Counted from the stretch's first letter, positions 8,675 to 17,534 are shown. The stretch is DNA of 64,000 nucleotides from Rhodococcus zopfii NBRC 100606 = JCM 9919 (GCF_001895025.1 NZ_BCXI01000031.1:1-64000); one strand, 5' to 3'. Numbers and translations: made by a program. Notes: generated by a model not told the origin, from the letters alone.

Positions 8675-9749
8675 TTCGCCGGAGGAAGCCGCGTTCCGCG
8701 ACCGTCTGAGGTCCTGGCTCGCGACCACGGCCAAGCAATTCCCGACGTCGGGCGACGAGTACTGGGCGAAACAGCCCGAGTGGCATCGCGCGTTGTACAG
8801 CGCCGGCTTCTTCGGGCTGTCGTGGCCCAACGAGTTCGGTGGGCAGGACCTGCCGCCGGTGTACGACGTCATCCTCGACGAGGAACTCGCGATCGCCGGT
8901 GCGCCGGCCCGCCCGAGCCTGGGCTACCTGGTGATCGGTCTCGGCCACCACGGCAGCAAGGAACTGCAGCAGGAGTTCCTGCCCGGCATGATCAACGGCA
9001 CCGAACGCTGGTGTCAGGGCTTCAGCGAACCGGGAGCCGGATCGGACCTGGCGTCGCTGACGACGACCGCGACCCGCGAGGGCGACGAGTACGTCATCCA
9101 CGGGCACAAGATCTGGACCAGCTATTCCGACGTCGCCGACTGGTGCCTGCTGCTCGCCCGCACCGAACCGGACAAGCCGCGGCACAAGGGCATTTCGGCG
9201 TTCATCGTCGACATGCATCAGGACGGGATCGAACAGCGACCGCTGAAGATGATCAGCGGTGTCACCAAGGAATTCGGGCAGGTGCTGTTCGACGGTGCCC
9301 GCGTGCCGGCGTCCCGGATGGTCGGCAATCCCGGCGAGGGTTGGAAGCTGGCCATGACGGTGGTCGGGCACGAGCGGGAACCGTCCACGCTCGGGTTCGC
9401 GGCGCGCTACGCCAAGACCGTCCGTGAACTCGCGGCCCGGTCCGACGGCCCGCCGTCCGACGAACTGGCTTGGGCGGCAGTGCAGTCGGAGATGCTGCGG
9501 TTGCACGTGCGCCGCCGGTTGTCCGAACAGCTCGACGGCCTCGTCCACGGCTCGGAAGGCTCGCTCGACAAGCTGCTCATGACATGGGTCGAACAGTCGG
9601 TGGGGCATGCGGCGCTGTCGGAGGCCGGGACTCGCGACACCGAGATGTTCGGCGCGTACATGTACAGCCGCGCGCAGTCCGTCATGGGCGGCACGTCGCA
9701 GATCCAGAAGAACATCGTGGCCTCGCGCATCCTCGGATTGGGAGTTTGA
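8661..9749 (+). CDS. Acyl-CoA dehydrogenase, large subunit of pair 1
   Basis: A 362-residue acyl-CoA dehydrogenase with WCQGFSEPGAGSDLA (flavin/substrate region), WTSYS, and a C-terminal MGGTSQIQKNI where the MCAD-type catalytic Glu is replaced by Gly. A glutamate in GHERE (about residue 238) falls where isovaleryl-CoA dehydrogenase has its base and is the likely catalyst. The start is a TTG at 8661, supported by AAGGAG six bases upstream. It overlaps the small subunit and is followed after one base by the crotonase gene, so dehydrogenation then hydration is the expected order. Confidence 0.9.
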   Translation: MEFRDSPEEAAFRDRLRSWLATTAKQFPTSGDEYWAKQPEWHRALYSAGFFGLSWPNEFGGQDLPPVYDVILDEELAIAGAPARPSLGYLVIGLGHHGSKELQQEFLPGMINGTERWCQGFSEPGAGSDLASLTTTATREGDEYVIHGHKIWTSYSDVADWCLLLARTEPDKPRHKGISAFIVDMHQDGIEQRPLKMISGVTKEFGQVLFDGARVPASRMVGNPGEGWKLAMTVVGHEREPSTLGFAARYAKTVRELAARSDGPPSDELAWAAVQSEMLRLHVRRRLSEQLDGLVHGSEGSLDKLLMTWVEQSVGHAALSEAGTRDTEMFGAYMYSRAQSVMGGTSQIQKNIVASRILGLGV

Positions 9750-9750
9750 C

Positions 9751-10518
9751 ATGTACGACATGCCGGAAGAGATCGACGTCCGCGCGGACGGTTCGCTGCG
9801 CATCATCACGCTGAACCGGCCGGACGCGCTGAACGCCGTCAACGACGACCTGCACCACGGGCTCGCGCAGCTGTGGCCGCAACTGACGGCGGACCGCACC
9901 GCGCGTGCGGCGGTGATCACCGGTGCCGGTAAGGCGTTCTCCGCGGGTGGCGACTTCGCGTATCTCGCGGAGCTGGCGCAGGACGAGGATCTGCGTGCCA
10001 AGACGATCGCGGACGGTCGCGAGCTGGTGATCGGCATGGCGCGCTGCCGGATTCCCGTGGTCGCGGCCGTCAACGGGCCGGCCGTCGGCCTGGGCTGCAG
10101 CCTGGTGGCGCTCAGCGACATCGTGTACATGGCGGAGAACGCGTACCTCGCCGATCCGCACGTGCAGGTCGGGCTGGTCGCGGCCGATGGTGGCCCGCTC
10201 ACGTGGCCGCTGCAGATCAGTCTGTTGCAGACCAAGGAGTTCGCGCTCCTCGGCACGCGTATCCCGGCGGAACGGGCCCTTGCGCTCGGTCTCGCCAACC
10301 ATGTCGTCGCCGACCCGCTCACCGAGGCCCTGGCTGCTGCCAAGAAGCTCTCCGAGCTTCCGCAGAAGGCGGTCGAGAGCACCAAGCGGCTGGTGAACAT
10401 CCACCTCGAGCGCGCGATCCTCGCGAGCCTCGACTACGCGATGACCGCCGAGGACCTCACGTTCCAGAGCGCCGATTTCCATGCCAACATCGCCAGGCTC
10501 ACGGCCAAGAAGGGCTGA
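9751..10518 (+). CDS. Enoyl-CoA hydratase/isomerase (crotonase family)
   Basis: A 255-residue crotonase with the oxyanion-hole segments SAGGDF near residue 66 and NGPAVGLGCSL near 107. In the region that usually reads PE-x-x-x-G with the first catalytic glutamate, it reads DPHVQVGL, so that Glu is replaced by His, although an Asp (AADGG) follows; the second Glu is kept in KEFALLG. It may therefore be an isomerase, or a hydratase using different residues. It starts one base after the dehydrogenase stop and ends the operon that began at the ligase gene. Confidence 0.87.
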   Translation: MYDMPEEIDVRADGSLRIITLNRPDALNAVNDDLHHGLAQLWPQLTADRTARAAVITGAGKAFSAGGDFAYLAELAQDEDLRAKTIADGRELVIGMARCRIPVVAAVNGPAVGLGCSLVALSDIVYMAENAYLADPHVQVGLVAADGGPLTWPLQISLLQTKEFALLGTRIPAERALALGLANHVVADPLTEALAAAKKLSELPQKAVESTKRLVNIHLERAILASLDYAMTAEDLTFQSADFHANIARLTAKKG

Positions 10519-10573
10519 CGCCCGTGTGTCTTCTGGCCCTCCGCAACGCCTCACCCGGCTCCCGATCGTCGGT

Positions 10574-10700
10574 TCACGCGCTGACCGGCACGAACACGTT
10601 CTTCTGCTCGTCACCGTCCAGCGGGGTGACGAGGTGGCCCGTGTCCACGGCGCGGTAGGCCGCGGGTGAGTCCGAACCGGTTCCGACGCCCCGACGAAGC
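10574..10700 (-). pseudogene. C-terminal remnant of an unrecognised gene
   Basis: Reading leftward, a frame ends AVDTGHLVTPLDGDEQKNV, a few more residues, then TGA at 10574-10576. Its codons end almost always in G or C like real genes here, yet no start or upstream continuation exists. I do not recognise the family. It looks like the tail left after a deletion. Confidence 0.3.
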
Positions 10701-10791
10701 GCGTTGGATACACGCCGGGTCAGTCGGGAAAGCGAGTACCTGCACGGGCGGTCCTTCGTTGGGGCGGGACGCCCACCACATGGCGTGGCGC

Positions 10792-10818
10792 GGTGCCGGG
10801 GTGTTTCACCCCGGCACC
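10792..10818. terminator. Perfect hairpin, possible terminator
   Basis: Twelve-base perfect arms (10792-10803, 10807-10818) flank a three-base TTT loop. It is the first strong hairpin downstream of the crotonase operon, about 275 bases after the stop, and may instead be part of the decayed region. Confidence 0.45.
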
Positions 10819-10819
10819 C

Positions 10820-10939
10820 GCGTCCGCCGTGGTCGCTTCGGCTGGTAGACCTCCCACTTCACCGAACTCCTCGCCCCGCGCCGTGGTCGGCGACAGGATC
10901 TCCATCAACTTCGAGATCGAGGCGGGCCTGCAGGTCTGA
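10820..10939 (+). pseudogene. Decayed YceI-like C-terminus
   Basis: RRGRFGW then a stop occurs in one frame; shortly after, in another frame, VVGDRISINFEIEAGLQV ends at TGA 10937-10939. The two pieces resemble the end of YceI-family proteins (an RRDFG-x-x-W segment followed by GD-x-V-x-I-x-x-E-I-E), joined here by a frameshift and lacking the rest. The assignment rests on short similarity judged by eye. Confidence 0.3.
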
Positions 10940-11030
10940 TCGGTCTCGCGCAGGCCGTGCACCCGTCACAGCTCCGCCCCCGCCGTGGCGGGTGCACGCC
11001 TGTGTCGCGGTCCTCGGCCGGGGAACCGGC

Positions 11031-11435
11031 TCAGCGAGAGCGTGCGAGAGACCGGCTGTCGCCCCGAAACTCGGCAACGACCCTGTCCCGAACACGCACA
11101 GTGACGTCGTAGATACCATTGCGGCCGTAGCGTTCCCGCTCGACTGCCTGCGCGACGAGCTCGTCACCCAGACGTGTGGGCGCAAGGAACCGAATATCCG
11201 CCCGCGCGGCGACCGCAGGCTCACCGTATCCGTTGCACGCAAGCGCAAATGCTGTGTCCGCCAGGGCGAAGACCAATCCACCGTGCGTGATTCCGTGCCC
11301 GTTCACCATCGTCTCGCCGACCGTCATCGATGCGACTGCGCGGCCTGGGGCCAGTTCCCGAAGCTCGATCCCGAGCGCCTTCGATGCCACATCGGCATCG
11401 AACATCTCTTGCGCCGAACGGTATTCGATGGTCAT
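11031..11435 (-). CDS. paaI: PaaI-type hotdog-fold acyl-CoA thioesterase
   Basis: A 134-residue hotdog protein with the PaaI core NGHGITHGGLVFALADTAFA near residue 47. PaaI hydrolyses ring-hydroxylated phenylacetyl-CoA and related thioesters and is thought to rescue CoA when the paa pathway stalls. The ATG at 11435 overlaps the stop of the EthD gene (ATGA); a longer frame to 11633 lies within that gene and is not real. It ends the minus-strand paaZ operon. Confidence 0.88.
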   Translation of the reverse strand: MTIEYRSAQEMFDADVASKALGIELRELAPGRAVASMTVGETMVNGHGITHGGLVFALADTAFALACNGYGEPAVAARADIRFLAPTRLGDELVAQAVERERYGRNGIYDVTVRVRDRVVAEFRGDSRSLARSR

Positions 11436-11761
11436 GCTTCTCCCGTCGGACAGTGGAGCGGTTCCACTTCCTGGGTGAACATCGTCACCCCTCCGGTGGC
11501 GAAGTTGCGAACGTCCCTGCCTGCTTCCCGCATCTCCTTCGACGCCAGTCCGGCGTGCATGGTCTCGGCATCGGGGAAGCACAGCGACGCAATCGAATAG
11601 TAGGCGGGGCTGCCGCCGTCGAGCGCGCTGCATTTCCCCCAGGTGTAGCCCGACAGGCCGGGGATCCTCCGCGCCAACGGGATGTGCGTGGCGCGATAGT
11701 GGGCGTCGAAGGCCTCGGGATCCTTGGGATGACCGTAACAGACCACCACCTTGAACCCCAT
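11432..11761 (-). CDS. EthD-family small protein
   Basis: A 109-residue protein of the EthD/REDY ferredoxin-fold dimeric barrel type. It begins GFKVVVCYGHPKDPEAFDAHY and carries the family THIPLARRIPGLSGYTWGK segment and a YYSIASLCFPD strand. EthD was found in ether-degradation operons and is needed for activity by an unclear mechanism; relatives occur in many aromatic clusters. The ATG at 11761 is one base from the paaZ stop, with GGAGG upstream; an in-frame ATG at 11776 overlaps paaZ. The position between paaZ and paaI suggests a role with reactive ring-opening products, which is inference. Confidence 0.8.
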   Translation of the reverse strand: MGFKVVVCYGHPKDPEAFDAHYRATHIPLARRIPGLSGYTWGKCSALDGGSPAYYSIASLCFPDAETMHAGLASKEMREAGRDVRNFATGGVTMFTQEVEPLHCPTGEA

Positions 11762-11762
11762 G

Positions 11763-13814
11763 TCAGAGCCCTCCATCGTCGGACGCTCCCTTGGCGACGA
11801 GGGTGAGGACGTCGTAGGTCGCTACGGCGTCGCCGTTCTGATTCGCGACCACAGCGTCCCACCGCACCTCGCCGTAGTCGGCGCTACTGCGCGGTGTGAT
11901 CAGCTTCGCCGTCAACGTCACGGTCAGACTGTCGCCCGCCTTCACCGGAGTCAGGAAGCGGAGGCTGTCGACGCCGAAGTTCGCGAGGACAGGCCCCGGG
12001 TTCGGCTCGACGAAAAGCCCGGCCGCGAGCGAGACCACGAGGTAGCCGTGCGCGACGATGCCGCCGAAGAGGGGGTTCGCCGCCGCGGCAGCGGGATCGG
12101 TGTGCGCATAGAAGGTGTCGCCGGTGAACTCCGCGAAATGGTCGATGTCCGCCAGTGTGACCTGCCGCGGTCCTCCGACAACCGTGTCCCCGATCCGCAG
12201 CTCCGCCAGATTCTTCCGGAACGGATGGACACCCTCGTCGGCTCGCCGTGATCCGGGAACCCAACGGTTGCCGACTGCGGTCAGGATGTCGGGGGTCGCC
12301 TGGATCGCGGTGCGCTGCATGTGGTGCAGGACTCCGCGGATGCCACCGAGTTCCTCACCGCCGCCGGCGCGGCCCGGGCCGCCGTGCACGAGCACGGGCA
12401 GCGGCGAGCCGTGCCCGGTCGATTCCCGCGCATCATCCCGGTTGAGAACGAGGACGCGTCCATGGAAGGGCGCCAGCCCCAGCACGATGTCGCGGGCGAG
12501 CCCGGATTCGCGGGTGACGAGGGAAGCGACCAGACTGCCCTTGCCGCGGGCCGCGAGTTCGAGCAGCTCGTCGGTGCCGTCGTATCCGATCACCGTACTC
12601 ACCGGACCGAACGCCTCGATGTCGTGCGGCTCGTCGGCAGTCTTGTCGTCACAGCGCAGCAGGATCGGGGGCAGGAACGCGCCGGTCGACCGGTCCGCTC
12701 CCACGACGGCGAAGTCCTCCAGGTCCCCCACCACGATCTCCGCAGACTTCGTCAGTCCACGAAGCGCTTTCAAGACCTCGTCGCGCTGCTCGATGCTCGC
12801 CAGGGGGCCCATGGTGACTCCCTCGGTGTCGGGGGCGCCGACCACGACCCGCGCGAGGCGGCCACGCGCGGCCTCGACCACCTCGTCGACCAGGCCCGAC
12901 GGAACGAATGCACGGCGGATCGCGGTGCACTTCTGGCCGGCCTTCACTGTCATCTCCGTGACGAGTTGCCTGACGTAGAGATCGAACTCCTCACTGCGGG
13001 GTTCGACGTCCGCACCGAGAATGGAGGCGTTGAGCGAATCCGCCTCGGCATTGAAGTGCACACCTTCTGAGACAACCCTCGGATGGGCCCGCAGCCTTGC
13101 CGCGGTGTCGGCGGATCCGGTGAACGCGACCGAGTCCTGCCCACCGAGGTGGTCGAGCAGATCGCCCGCGCTGCCCGAGAGCAGCTGGACCGACCCTTCC
13201 GGTAGCACTCCGGACTCGATGATGCGGCGGAACACCAGTTCGGTGAGATAGGCCGTCTGACTTGCCGGTTTGACGATCGACGGCACTCCGGCGATGAATG
13301 CCGGCGCCAGCTTCTCGAGGAACCCCCACACGGGGAAGTTGAATGCGTTGATCTGGACGGCGACACCGCGACGCGAGGTGTAGACATGCTGGCCGAGGAA
13401 CGTCCCCGCCTTGCCGAGTTGCTCGTGGGGCCCGTCGAGGTGGACGGTGTCGTTCGGCAGTTCGCGCCGTGCTTTGCTCGCGTAGCTCAGGAGAGTTCCG
13501 AAGCCGCCGTCGATGTCGACACCAGAGTCGCGTCGCGTCGCGCCGGTGGCAGTGGACAGTTCGTAGAACTCGTCCTTGCCGGCCATGAGCGTCAGGGCCA
13601 GCGCCTTCAGCGCTGCGGCGCGCTCGTGGAAGGTCAGTTCGGCCAGGGCGGGCCCACCGACCGCACGGGCATACGTCACCATCCTGGCAACGTCGAGCCC
13701 GGTCGACGAGATGCGCGCCACCTCGGAACCGTCGACTGCGCTCAGCAGCGGCGTTCCGGCATCGGGTGCCGTGTACCAGCTCCCGGCCACGTAACTTTGC
13801 ACTAACCTGCTCAC
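11763..13814 (-). CDS. paaZ: PaaZ: oxepin-CoA hydrolase / 3-oxo-5,6-dehydrosuberyl-CoA semialdehyde dehydrogenase
   Basis: A 683-residue fusion matching PaaZ length. Residues 1 to about 510 form an aldehyde dehydrogenase with NAFNFPVWGF, EADSLN (general base Glu) and AGQKCTAIRR (nucleophile Cys296, next to the E. coli Cys295). The C-terminal 150 residues are a MaoC-type R-hydratase domain with FTGDTFYAHTD, which carries the catalytic Asp/His pair, and PLFGGIVAHGY. The enzyme opens the oxepin-CoA ring and oxidises the resulting aldehyde. GTG at 13814 is the start, just 14 bases from the operator at 13829-13842. It heads a three-gene minus-strand operon. Confidence 0.95.
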   Translation of the reverse strand: MSRLVQSYVAGSWYTAPDAGTPLLSAVDGSEVARISSTGLDVARMVTYARAVGGPALAELTFHERAAALKALALTLMAGKDEFYELSTATGATRRDSGVDIDGGFGTLLSYASKARRELPNDTVHLDGPHEQLGKAGTFLGQHVYTSRRGVAVQINAFNFPVWGFLEKLAPAFIAGVPSIVKPASQTAYLTELVFRRIIESGVLPEGSVQLLSGSAGDLLDHLGGQDSVAFTGSADTAARLRAHPRVVSEGVHFNAEADSLNASILGADVEPRSEEFDLYVRQLVTEMTVKAGQKCTAIRRAFVPSGLVDEVVEAARGRLARVVVGAPDTEGVTMGPLASIEQRDEVLKALRGLTKSAEIVVGDLEDFAVVGADRSTGAFLPPILLRCDDKTADEPHDIEAFGPVSTVIGYDGTDELLELAARGKGSLVASLVTRESGLARDIVLGLAPFHGRVLVLNRDDARESTGHGSPLPVLVHGGPGRAGGGEELGGIRGVLHHMQRTAIQATPDILTAVGNRWVPGSRRADEGVHPFRKNLAELRIGDTVVGGPRQVTLADIDHFAEFTGDTFYAHTDPAAAAANPLFGGIVAHGYLVVSLAAGLFVEPNPGPVLANFGVDSLRFLTPVKAGDSLTVTLTAKLITPRSSADYGEVRWDAVVANQNGDAVATYDVLTLVAKGASDDGGL

Positions 13815-13828
13815 GACAACCTCTTCTC

Positions 13829-13842
13829 ACCGTACGTTCGGT
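13829..13842. promoter_or_regulatory. paa operator, copy 1 (upstream of paaZ)
   Basis: ACCGTACGTTCGGT fits the 14-bp inverted repeat ACCGA-N4-TCGGT shared by four paa promoters (one arm base differs). It lies directly upstream of paaZ and is a probable binding site of the TetR regulator encoded at 21868-22476. Confidence 0.65.
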
Positions 13843-13945
13843 CGGTAATTAGGATCGCCGGAATACCGTCGGATTGTCAAGGTAGAAGACGAATTCCGAC
13901 CACCCTTGCAGAACTCGACCGAATCGCTCGAACCCTTGCGTACCG

Positions 13946-13959
13946 ACCGAAGGTTCGGT
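13946..13959. promoter_or_regulatory. paa operator, copy 2 (upstream of paaF)
   Basis: ACCGAAGGTTCGGT is a perfect palindrome, in the divergent region between paaZ and the paaF operon, centred 117 bases from copy 1. It matches exactly the copy in front of the TetR gene. Confidence 0.75.
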
Positions 13960-13996
13960 TATTAATGGACACCAGCACGCTGCGAAGGAGACGAAA

Positions 13997-14092
13997 GTGG
14001 TGCAAGCAATCCTGATGCGCGGAGCCCGCATCCCACACGAGTGCTCAGGCCGGACCCTCGCCTGGATCCCCCTAGCGAGTGAGGCGCCGTGA
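13997..14092 (+). CDS. 31-codon leader ORF, possible remnant of a thiolase (paaJ) start
   Basis: A GTG at 13997 has AAGGAG six bases upstream, and the frame (VVQAILMRGARIP...) ends at TGA 14090-14092, overlapping the paaF GTG by four bases. This makes it the first translated frame of the paaF operon and possibly required for paaF translation. Its beginning follows the spacing of a thiolase N-terminus (A-x-L-x-x-x-A-R-x-P, G-x-x-L-A). No beta-ketoadipyl-CoA thiolase (PaaJ) gene is present in the cluster, so it may be the stub of a deleted paaJ. It could equally be an unrelated leader peptide. Confidence 0.4.
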   Translation: MVQAILMRGARIPHECSGRTLAWIPLASEAP

Positions 14093-14817
14093 ACACCCTG
14101 ACGATCGACGATCGGGCTGACCGGATGGTGGTCACTCTCCATCGTCCGCAGCAGCGAAACGCGATCAACGCCGAAATGATCTCCGAGCTGTACCAGGTAT
14201 GCGCGCTTCTCGAGGACGCGCCGAAGCCGCTGCTGATCAGCGGATCCGGTGATCACTTCGCGGCTGGGGCCGACATCGCGGAGCTACGGGAGCGGGGTCG
14301 GGACGAGGCGCTCGCGGGTATCAATCGCAATCTCTTCGATCGCGTCGCAGGGCTGCCGATGCCCACAGTTGCGGCGGTGAGCGGATTCGCGCTCGGCGGC
14401 GGCGCGGAACTGTCGTACGCCTGCGACATCCGGGTCGCAACGGACACCGCGGTGTTCGGCAACCCCGAGCCGGGTCTCGGCATCATGGCCGCTGCCGGCG
14501 CCAGCTATCGCCTGCAGGAACTGGTCGGCACGTCGATCGCCAAGCAGGTGCTCCTCGCCGGCCGAAACCTCGACGCGGCGGCGGCGCTACGTTGCGGGCT
14601 CGTGATCAGCGTCGTCCCCCCGGACGAACACGTTGCCGCCGCGCACGACATCGTCGATTGCATCAACCGCTCCGCACCACTCGCGCTCCGGCTCAGCAAG
14701 CTGATCGCCGACGCACCCGGATCCCACCCCTTCGCCGACGACATCGCGCAGGCGGTGTTGTTCGAGAGCCGGGACAAACACGACCGCATGACGGCCTTTC
14801 TGGAGAAGAAGAAATGA
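14089..14817 (+). CDS. paaF: Enoyl-CoA hydratase, PaaF-like
   Basis: A 242-residue crotonase with oxyanion-hole segments AAGADIAEL and GFALGGGAEL, and the first catalytic Glu in NPEPGLGI. The position of the second Glu reads KQVLLAG, a Gln. In the paa pathway PaaF hydrates 2,3-dehydroadipyl-CoA. The GTG start overlaps the upstream leader ORF, and the stop overlaps the paaH ATG by four bases. Assignment as paaF rests on the neighbours paaH and paaG and on the hydratase-type Glu; PaaG is distinguished by its catalytic Asp. Confidence 0.87.
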   Translation: MNTLTIDDRADRMVVTLHRPQQRNAINAEMISELYQVCALLEDAPKPLLISGSGDHFAAGADIAELRERGRDEALAGINRNLFDRVAGLPMPTVAAVSGFALGGGAELSYACDIRVATDTAVFGNPEPGLGIMAAAGASYRLQELVGTSIAKQVLLAGRNLDAAAALRCGLVISVVPPDEHVAAAHDIVDCINRSAPLALRLSKLIADAPGSHPFADDIAQAVLFESRDKHDRMTAFLEKKK

Positions 14818-15668
14818 CGAGCACAATCCCCGGCCGTGTCGGTGTCGTCGGCGGTGGACGAATGGGCGCCGGAATCACGCAGGTGTTCGCGACACTCGGT
14901 TCCACCGTCACTGTCGTCGAGAGCGGCGATCGACAGGCGGCATTCACCCGCGTTTCGGACGGACTGGACCGCGCCCACGAACGCGGAAGGCTCGGCGAAT
15001 CCGATCCGGCGACCATACTCGGACGCGTGTCGCTCGTCGACGCACCGGAAGAGCTGCCCTCCGGACTCGATCTCGTGGTCGAGGCCGTCCCGGAATCCCT
15101 GCAGCTCAAGCTCGGCGTGCTCACCCTCGTGGAGAAGACCGTCGATCCGACAACGGTGATCGCGACCAACACCAGCTCCATCTCGATCGCCGATCTCGGC
15201 GCGGCGCTGGACGATCCCCGTCGACTGATCGGCATGCACTTCTTCAATCCGGTACCGGCGTCGACGCTCGTCGAGATCATTCGGACTCCCTCGACCGACA
15301 CCGACGTCGTGGCACGGGTGTGCGAGTGGGTCTCCCAGCTCGGCAAGTCCCGAGTACTCGTCAACGATTCGCCCGGCTTCGCAACGAGCAGGCTCGGTGT
15401 CTGCCTCGGACTCGAGGCGATCCGGATGCTCGAGGAAGGTGTCGCAGACGCTGAGTCCATCGATCGTGCAATGGAACTGGGATATCGGCACCCTATGGGT
15501 CCGCTACGTTCGACCGACCTCGTGGGCCTGGACGTTCGACTCGCCATCGCCGAGCACCTGACGGACACGCTCGGCGAACGCTTCCGGCCACCGGCTCTGC
15601 TCCGCGAGAAGGTCGCGCGAGGCGAACTCGGGCGCAAGTCGGGTCGAGGCTTCTTCACGTGGTCCTGA
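14814..15668 (+). CDS. paaH: 3-hydroxyacyl-CoA dehydrogenase PaaH
   Basis: A 284-residue NAD-dependent 3-hydroxyacyl-CoA dehydrogenase. The Rossmann loop GGGRMGAGI is near residue 12, ATNTSSISI and GMHFFNPVP (catalytic His) are in the middle, and the dimerisation domain ends GRKSGRGFF. In phenylacetate breakdown PaaH oxidises 3-hydroxyadipyl-CoA to 3-oxoadipyl-CoA. The ATG overlaps the paaF stop. A thiolase (PaaJ) is needed next, but none is encoded nearby. Confidence 0.93.
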   Translation: MTSTIPGRVGVVGGGRMGAGITQVFATLGSTVTVVESGDRQAAFTRVSDGLDRAHERGRLGESDPATILGRVSLVDAPEELPSGLDLVVEAVPESLQLKLGVLTLVEKTVDPTTVIATNTSSISIADLGAALDDPRRLIGMHFFNPVPASTLVEIIRTPSTDTDVVARVCEWVSQLGKSRVLVNDSPGFATSRLGVCLGLEAIRMLEEGVADAESIDRAMELGYRHPMGPLRSTDLVGLDVRLAIAEHLTDTLGERFRPPALLREKVARGELGRKSGRGFFTWS

Positions 15669-15711
15669 GACGACGCTCGGGCCCGTACCCCACTGACAGG
15701 AGGCATATTCC

Positions 15712-16503
15712 ATGAGCGGCATCGAGACGGTCGGGCTGACCACGACTGCGGGTCTGGCGACGATCACCCTGCGCCGCGCCGGCGCATCCAACGCGCTCGA
15801 TCGCGAAGTGAAGGAACGGTTGTCGGCTGCGGTCGAGGCGGTGGCCGCGGACCGAACGGTGCGCGCGCTCTTCCTCGAGGCCGAGGGCAGGAACTTCTGC
15901 GTCGGTCAGGACCTCACCGAACATGCAGCGGGCCTGGCGTCGGACCCCGCACGGGCGATGGATACCGTCGGCGCGCACTACAACCCGTTACTCACTGCGC
16001 TCGCCGCAGTGCGCGTACCGGTGGTCGTCGCGATCAACGGGGCGTGCGTGGGGGCCGGGCTGGGTATCGCGTTGGCAGGAGACATCCGCATCGCCGGGGA
16101 GAGCGCAAGGTTCGCCACCGCCTTCACCGGGATCGGACTGGCGGGCGATTCCGGATTGAGCCACACGCTGGTCGAGATGCTCGGTCCGAGCCGTGCCACG
16201 GGCCTGCTGATGCTCGGCGACCAATTCTCGGCTGCCCAGGCCCTCGACTGGGGTCTGGTCCACCGGGTCGTGCCCGACGCCGACCTCGCCGAGGCGGCCC
16301 GGGCGCTGGCCGCTGAGTTCGCGGCTGGACCGACTGCGGCCCACGTGCACGTGAAGCGCCTCGTGTCCGCGTCGTTCGCGGGCCTCACCGAGGCGCTCGA
16401 GCGTGAACGCCAGGCGCAAGAGGACCTGGGCCGCTCGGCGGATCATCGCGCCGCGGTCGACGCCTTCCTCGCCAAACGCGCACCGGTCTTCGAAGGCCGC
16501 TGA
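15712..16503 (+). CDS. paaG: 1,2-epoxyphenylacetyl-CoA isomerase PaaG
   Basis: A 263-residue crotonase with VGQDLTEH and [20 protein letters not shown]. Instead of the hydratase glutamates it carries the PaaG-type catalytic Asp in GLAGDSGLS. PaaG converts ring-1,2-epoxyphenylacetyl-CoA to oxepin-CoA and also shifts a double bond later in the pathway. The ATG at 15712 lies 43 bases after paaH, with AGGAGG nine bases upstream. It closes the paaF-paaH-paaG operon; the paaABCDEK operon begins after an 80-base gap with its own operator. Confidence 0.93.
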   Translation: MSGIETVGLTTTAGLATITLRRAGASNALDREVKERLSAAVEAVAADRTVRALFLEAEGRNFCVGQDLTEHAAGLASDPARAMDTVGAHYNPLLTALAAVRVPVVVAINGACVGAGLGIALAGDIRIAGESARFATAFTGIGLAGDSGLSHTLVEMLGPSRATGLLMLGDQFSAAQALDWGLVHRVVPDADLAEAARALAAEFAAGPTAAHVHVKRLVSASFAGLTEALERERQAQEDLGRSADHRAAVDAFLAKRAPVFEGR

Positions 16504-16553
16504 CCGCGCCCGCGCGCTTGTGTCGCGCGTCACTTCCATGCATACTCTCACCA

Positions 16554-16567
16554 ACCGATCATTCGGT
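16554..16567. promoter_or_regulatory. paa operator, copy 3 (upstream of paaA)
   Basis: ACCGATCATTCGGT matches ACCGA-N4-TCGGT with one central arm difference. It ends 16 bases before the paaA ATG, so a bound repressor would block the start of the paaABCDEK transcript. Confidence 0.7.
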
Positions 16568-16583
16568 ATTAGAAGCAGGACAT

Positions 16584-17534
16584 ATGACCTCATCTACTGC
16601 AGAAAATGAGCTCCAGAGCCACTTTGAGGAGACCATCTCGGCCGACCTGCGAGTCGAGCCGCGGGACTGGATGCCCGAGGGTTACCGCAAGACCCTGATC
16701 CGGCAGATCGCGCAGCACGCGCACTCCGAGATCATCGGCATGCAGCCCGAGGGCGCATGGCTCACCCGGGCGCCGTCACTGCGCCGCAAGGCGATCCTGA
16801 CGGCGAAGGTGCAGGACGAGGCCGGGCACGGCCTGTATCTGTACTCCGCGGCGGAGACACTCGGCGCCGACCGCGGCGACCTCACCGAGAAACTGCTCGA
16901 CGGCCGGCAGAAGTACTCGTCGATCTTCAACTATCCGACCCTGACCTTCGCCGATGTCGGCGTGATCGGTTGGCTCGTCGACGGTGCCGCGATCTGCAAT
17001 CAGGTTCCGTTGTGTCGCAGTTCCTTCGGGCCCTACGCGCGGGCGATGATCCGTGTGTGCAAGGAGGAATCGTTCCATCAGCGGCAGGGCTACGAGCTGC
17101 TCATGACGATGATGCGCGGCACCGATGCCCAGCGCGAGATGGTGCAGGAGTCGGTCAACCGCTGGTGGTGGCCGGCCCTGATGATGTTCGGCCCGCCGGA
17201 CGACCGGTCACCGAACTCGGAGCAGTCGATGAAGTGGCGCATCAAGCGACACACGAACGACGAACTCCGCCAGCGGTTCGTCGACATGTCGATACCGCAG
17301 GCCGAGGCACTGGGCGTGACATTCCCGGACCCGGACCTGAAATGGAACGCCGAGCGCGGTGCGCACGACTTCGGCGAACCCGACTGGAGCGAATTCATGC
17401 AGGTGATTGCGGGGAACGGTGCGTCGAGCATCGAGCGCATCACCAACCGCCGCGCCGCGCACGAGAACGGTACCTGGGTACGCGAGGCCGCCACCGCCTT
17501 CGCCCGCCAGGCGAGCACGAAGGAGAACGCATGA
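16584..17534 (+). CDS. paaA: Phenylacetyl-CoA epoxidase catalytic subunit PaaA
   Basis: A 316-residue diiron subunit. The two iron-binding carboxylate/His motifs are visible in [12 protein letters not shown] (near residue 73) and KEESFHQRQ (near 160). PaaABC(D)E forms the bacterial multicomponent monooxygenase that epoxidises the aromatic ring of phenylacetyl-CoA. The ATG at 16584 follows AGGA; the longer frame from 16518 would start upstream of the operator and is unlikely. The stop overlaps the paaB start. Confidence 0.95.
   Translation: MTSSTAENELQSHFEETISADLRVEPRDWMPEGYRKTLIRQIAQHAHSEIIGMQPEGAWLTRAPSLRRKAILTAKVQDEAGHGLYLYSAAETLGADRGDLTEKLLDGRQKYSSIFNYPTLTFADVGVIGWLVDGAAICNQVPLCRSSFGPYARAMIRVCKEESFHQRQGYELLMTMMRGTDAQREMVQESVNRWWWPALMMFGPPDDRSPNSEQSMKWRIKRHTNDELRQRFVDMSIPQAEALGVTFPDPDLKWNAERGAHDFGEPDWSEFMQVIAGNGASSIERITNRRAAHENGTWVREAATAFARQASTKENA

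Larger units (their letters stand above)
10519..11030. other. Gene-poor stretch with decayed coding remnants
   Basis: No intact gene is visible in these 512 bases between the crotonase and paaI. It holds a short minus-strand frame with coding-like codon choice (10574-10700), a perfect hairpin (10792-10818) and a plus-strand frame resembling the end of a YceI protein (10820-10939). Together with 25039-25620 it brackets the paa block. Confidence 0.6.
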
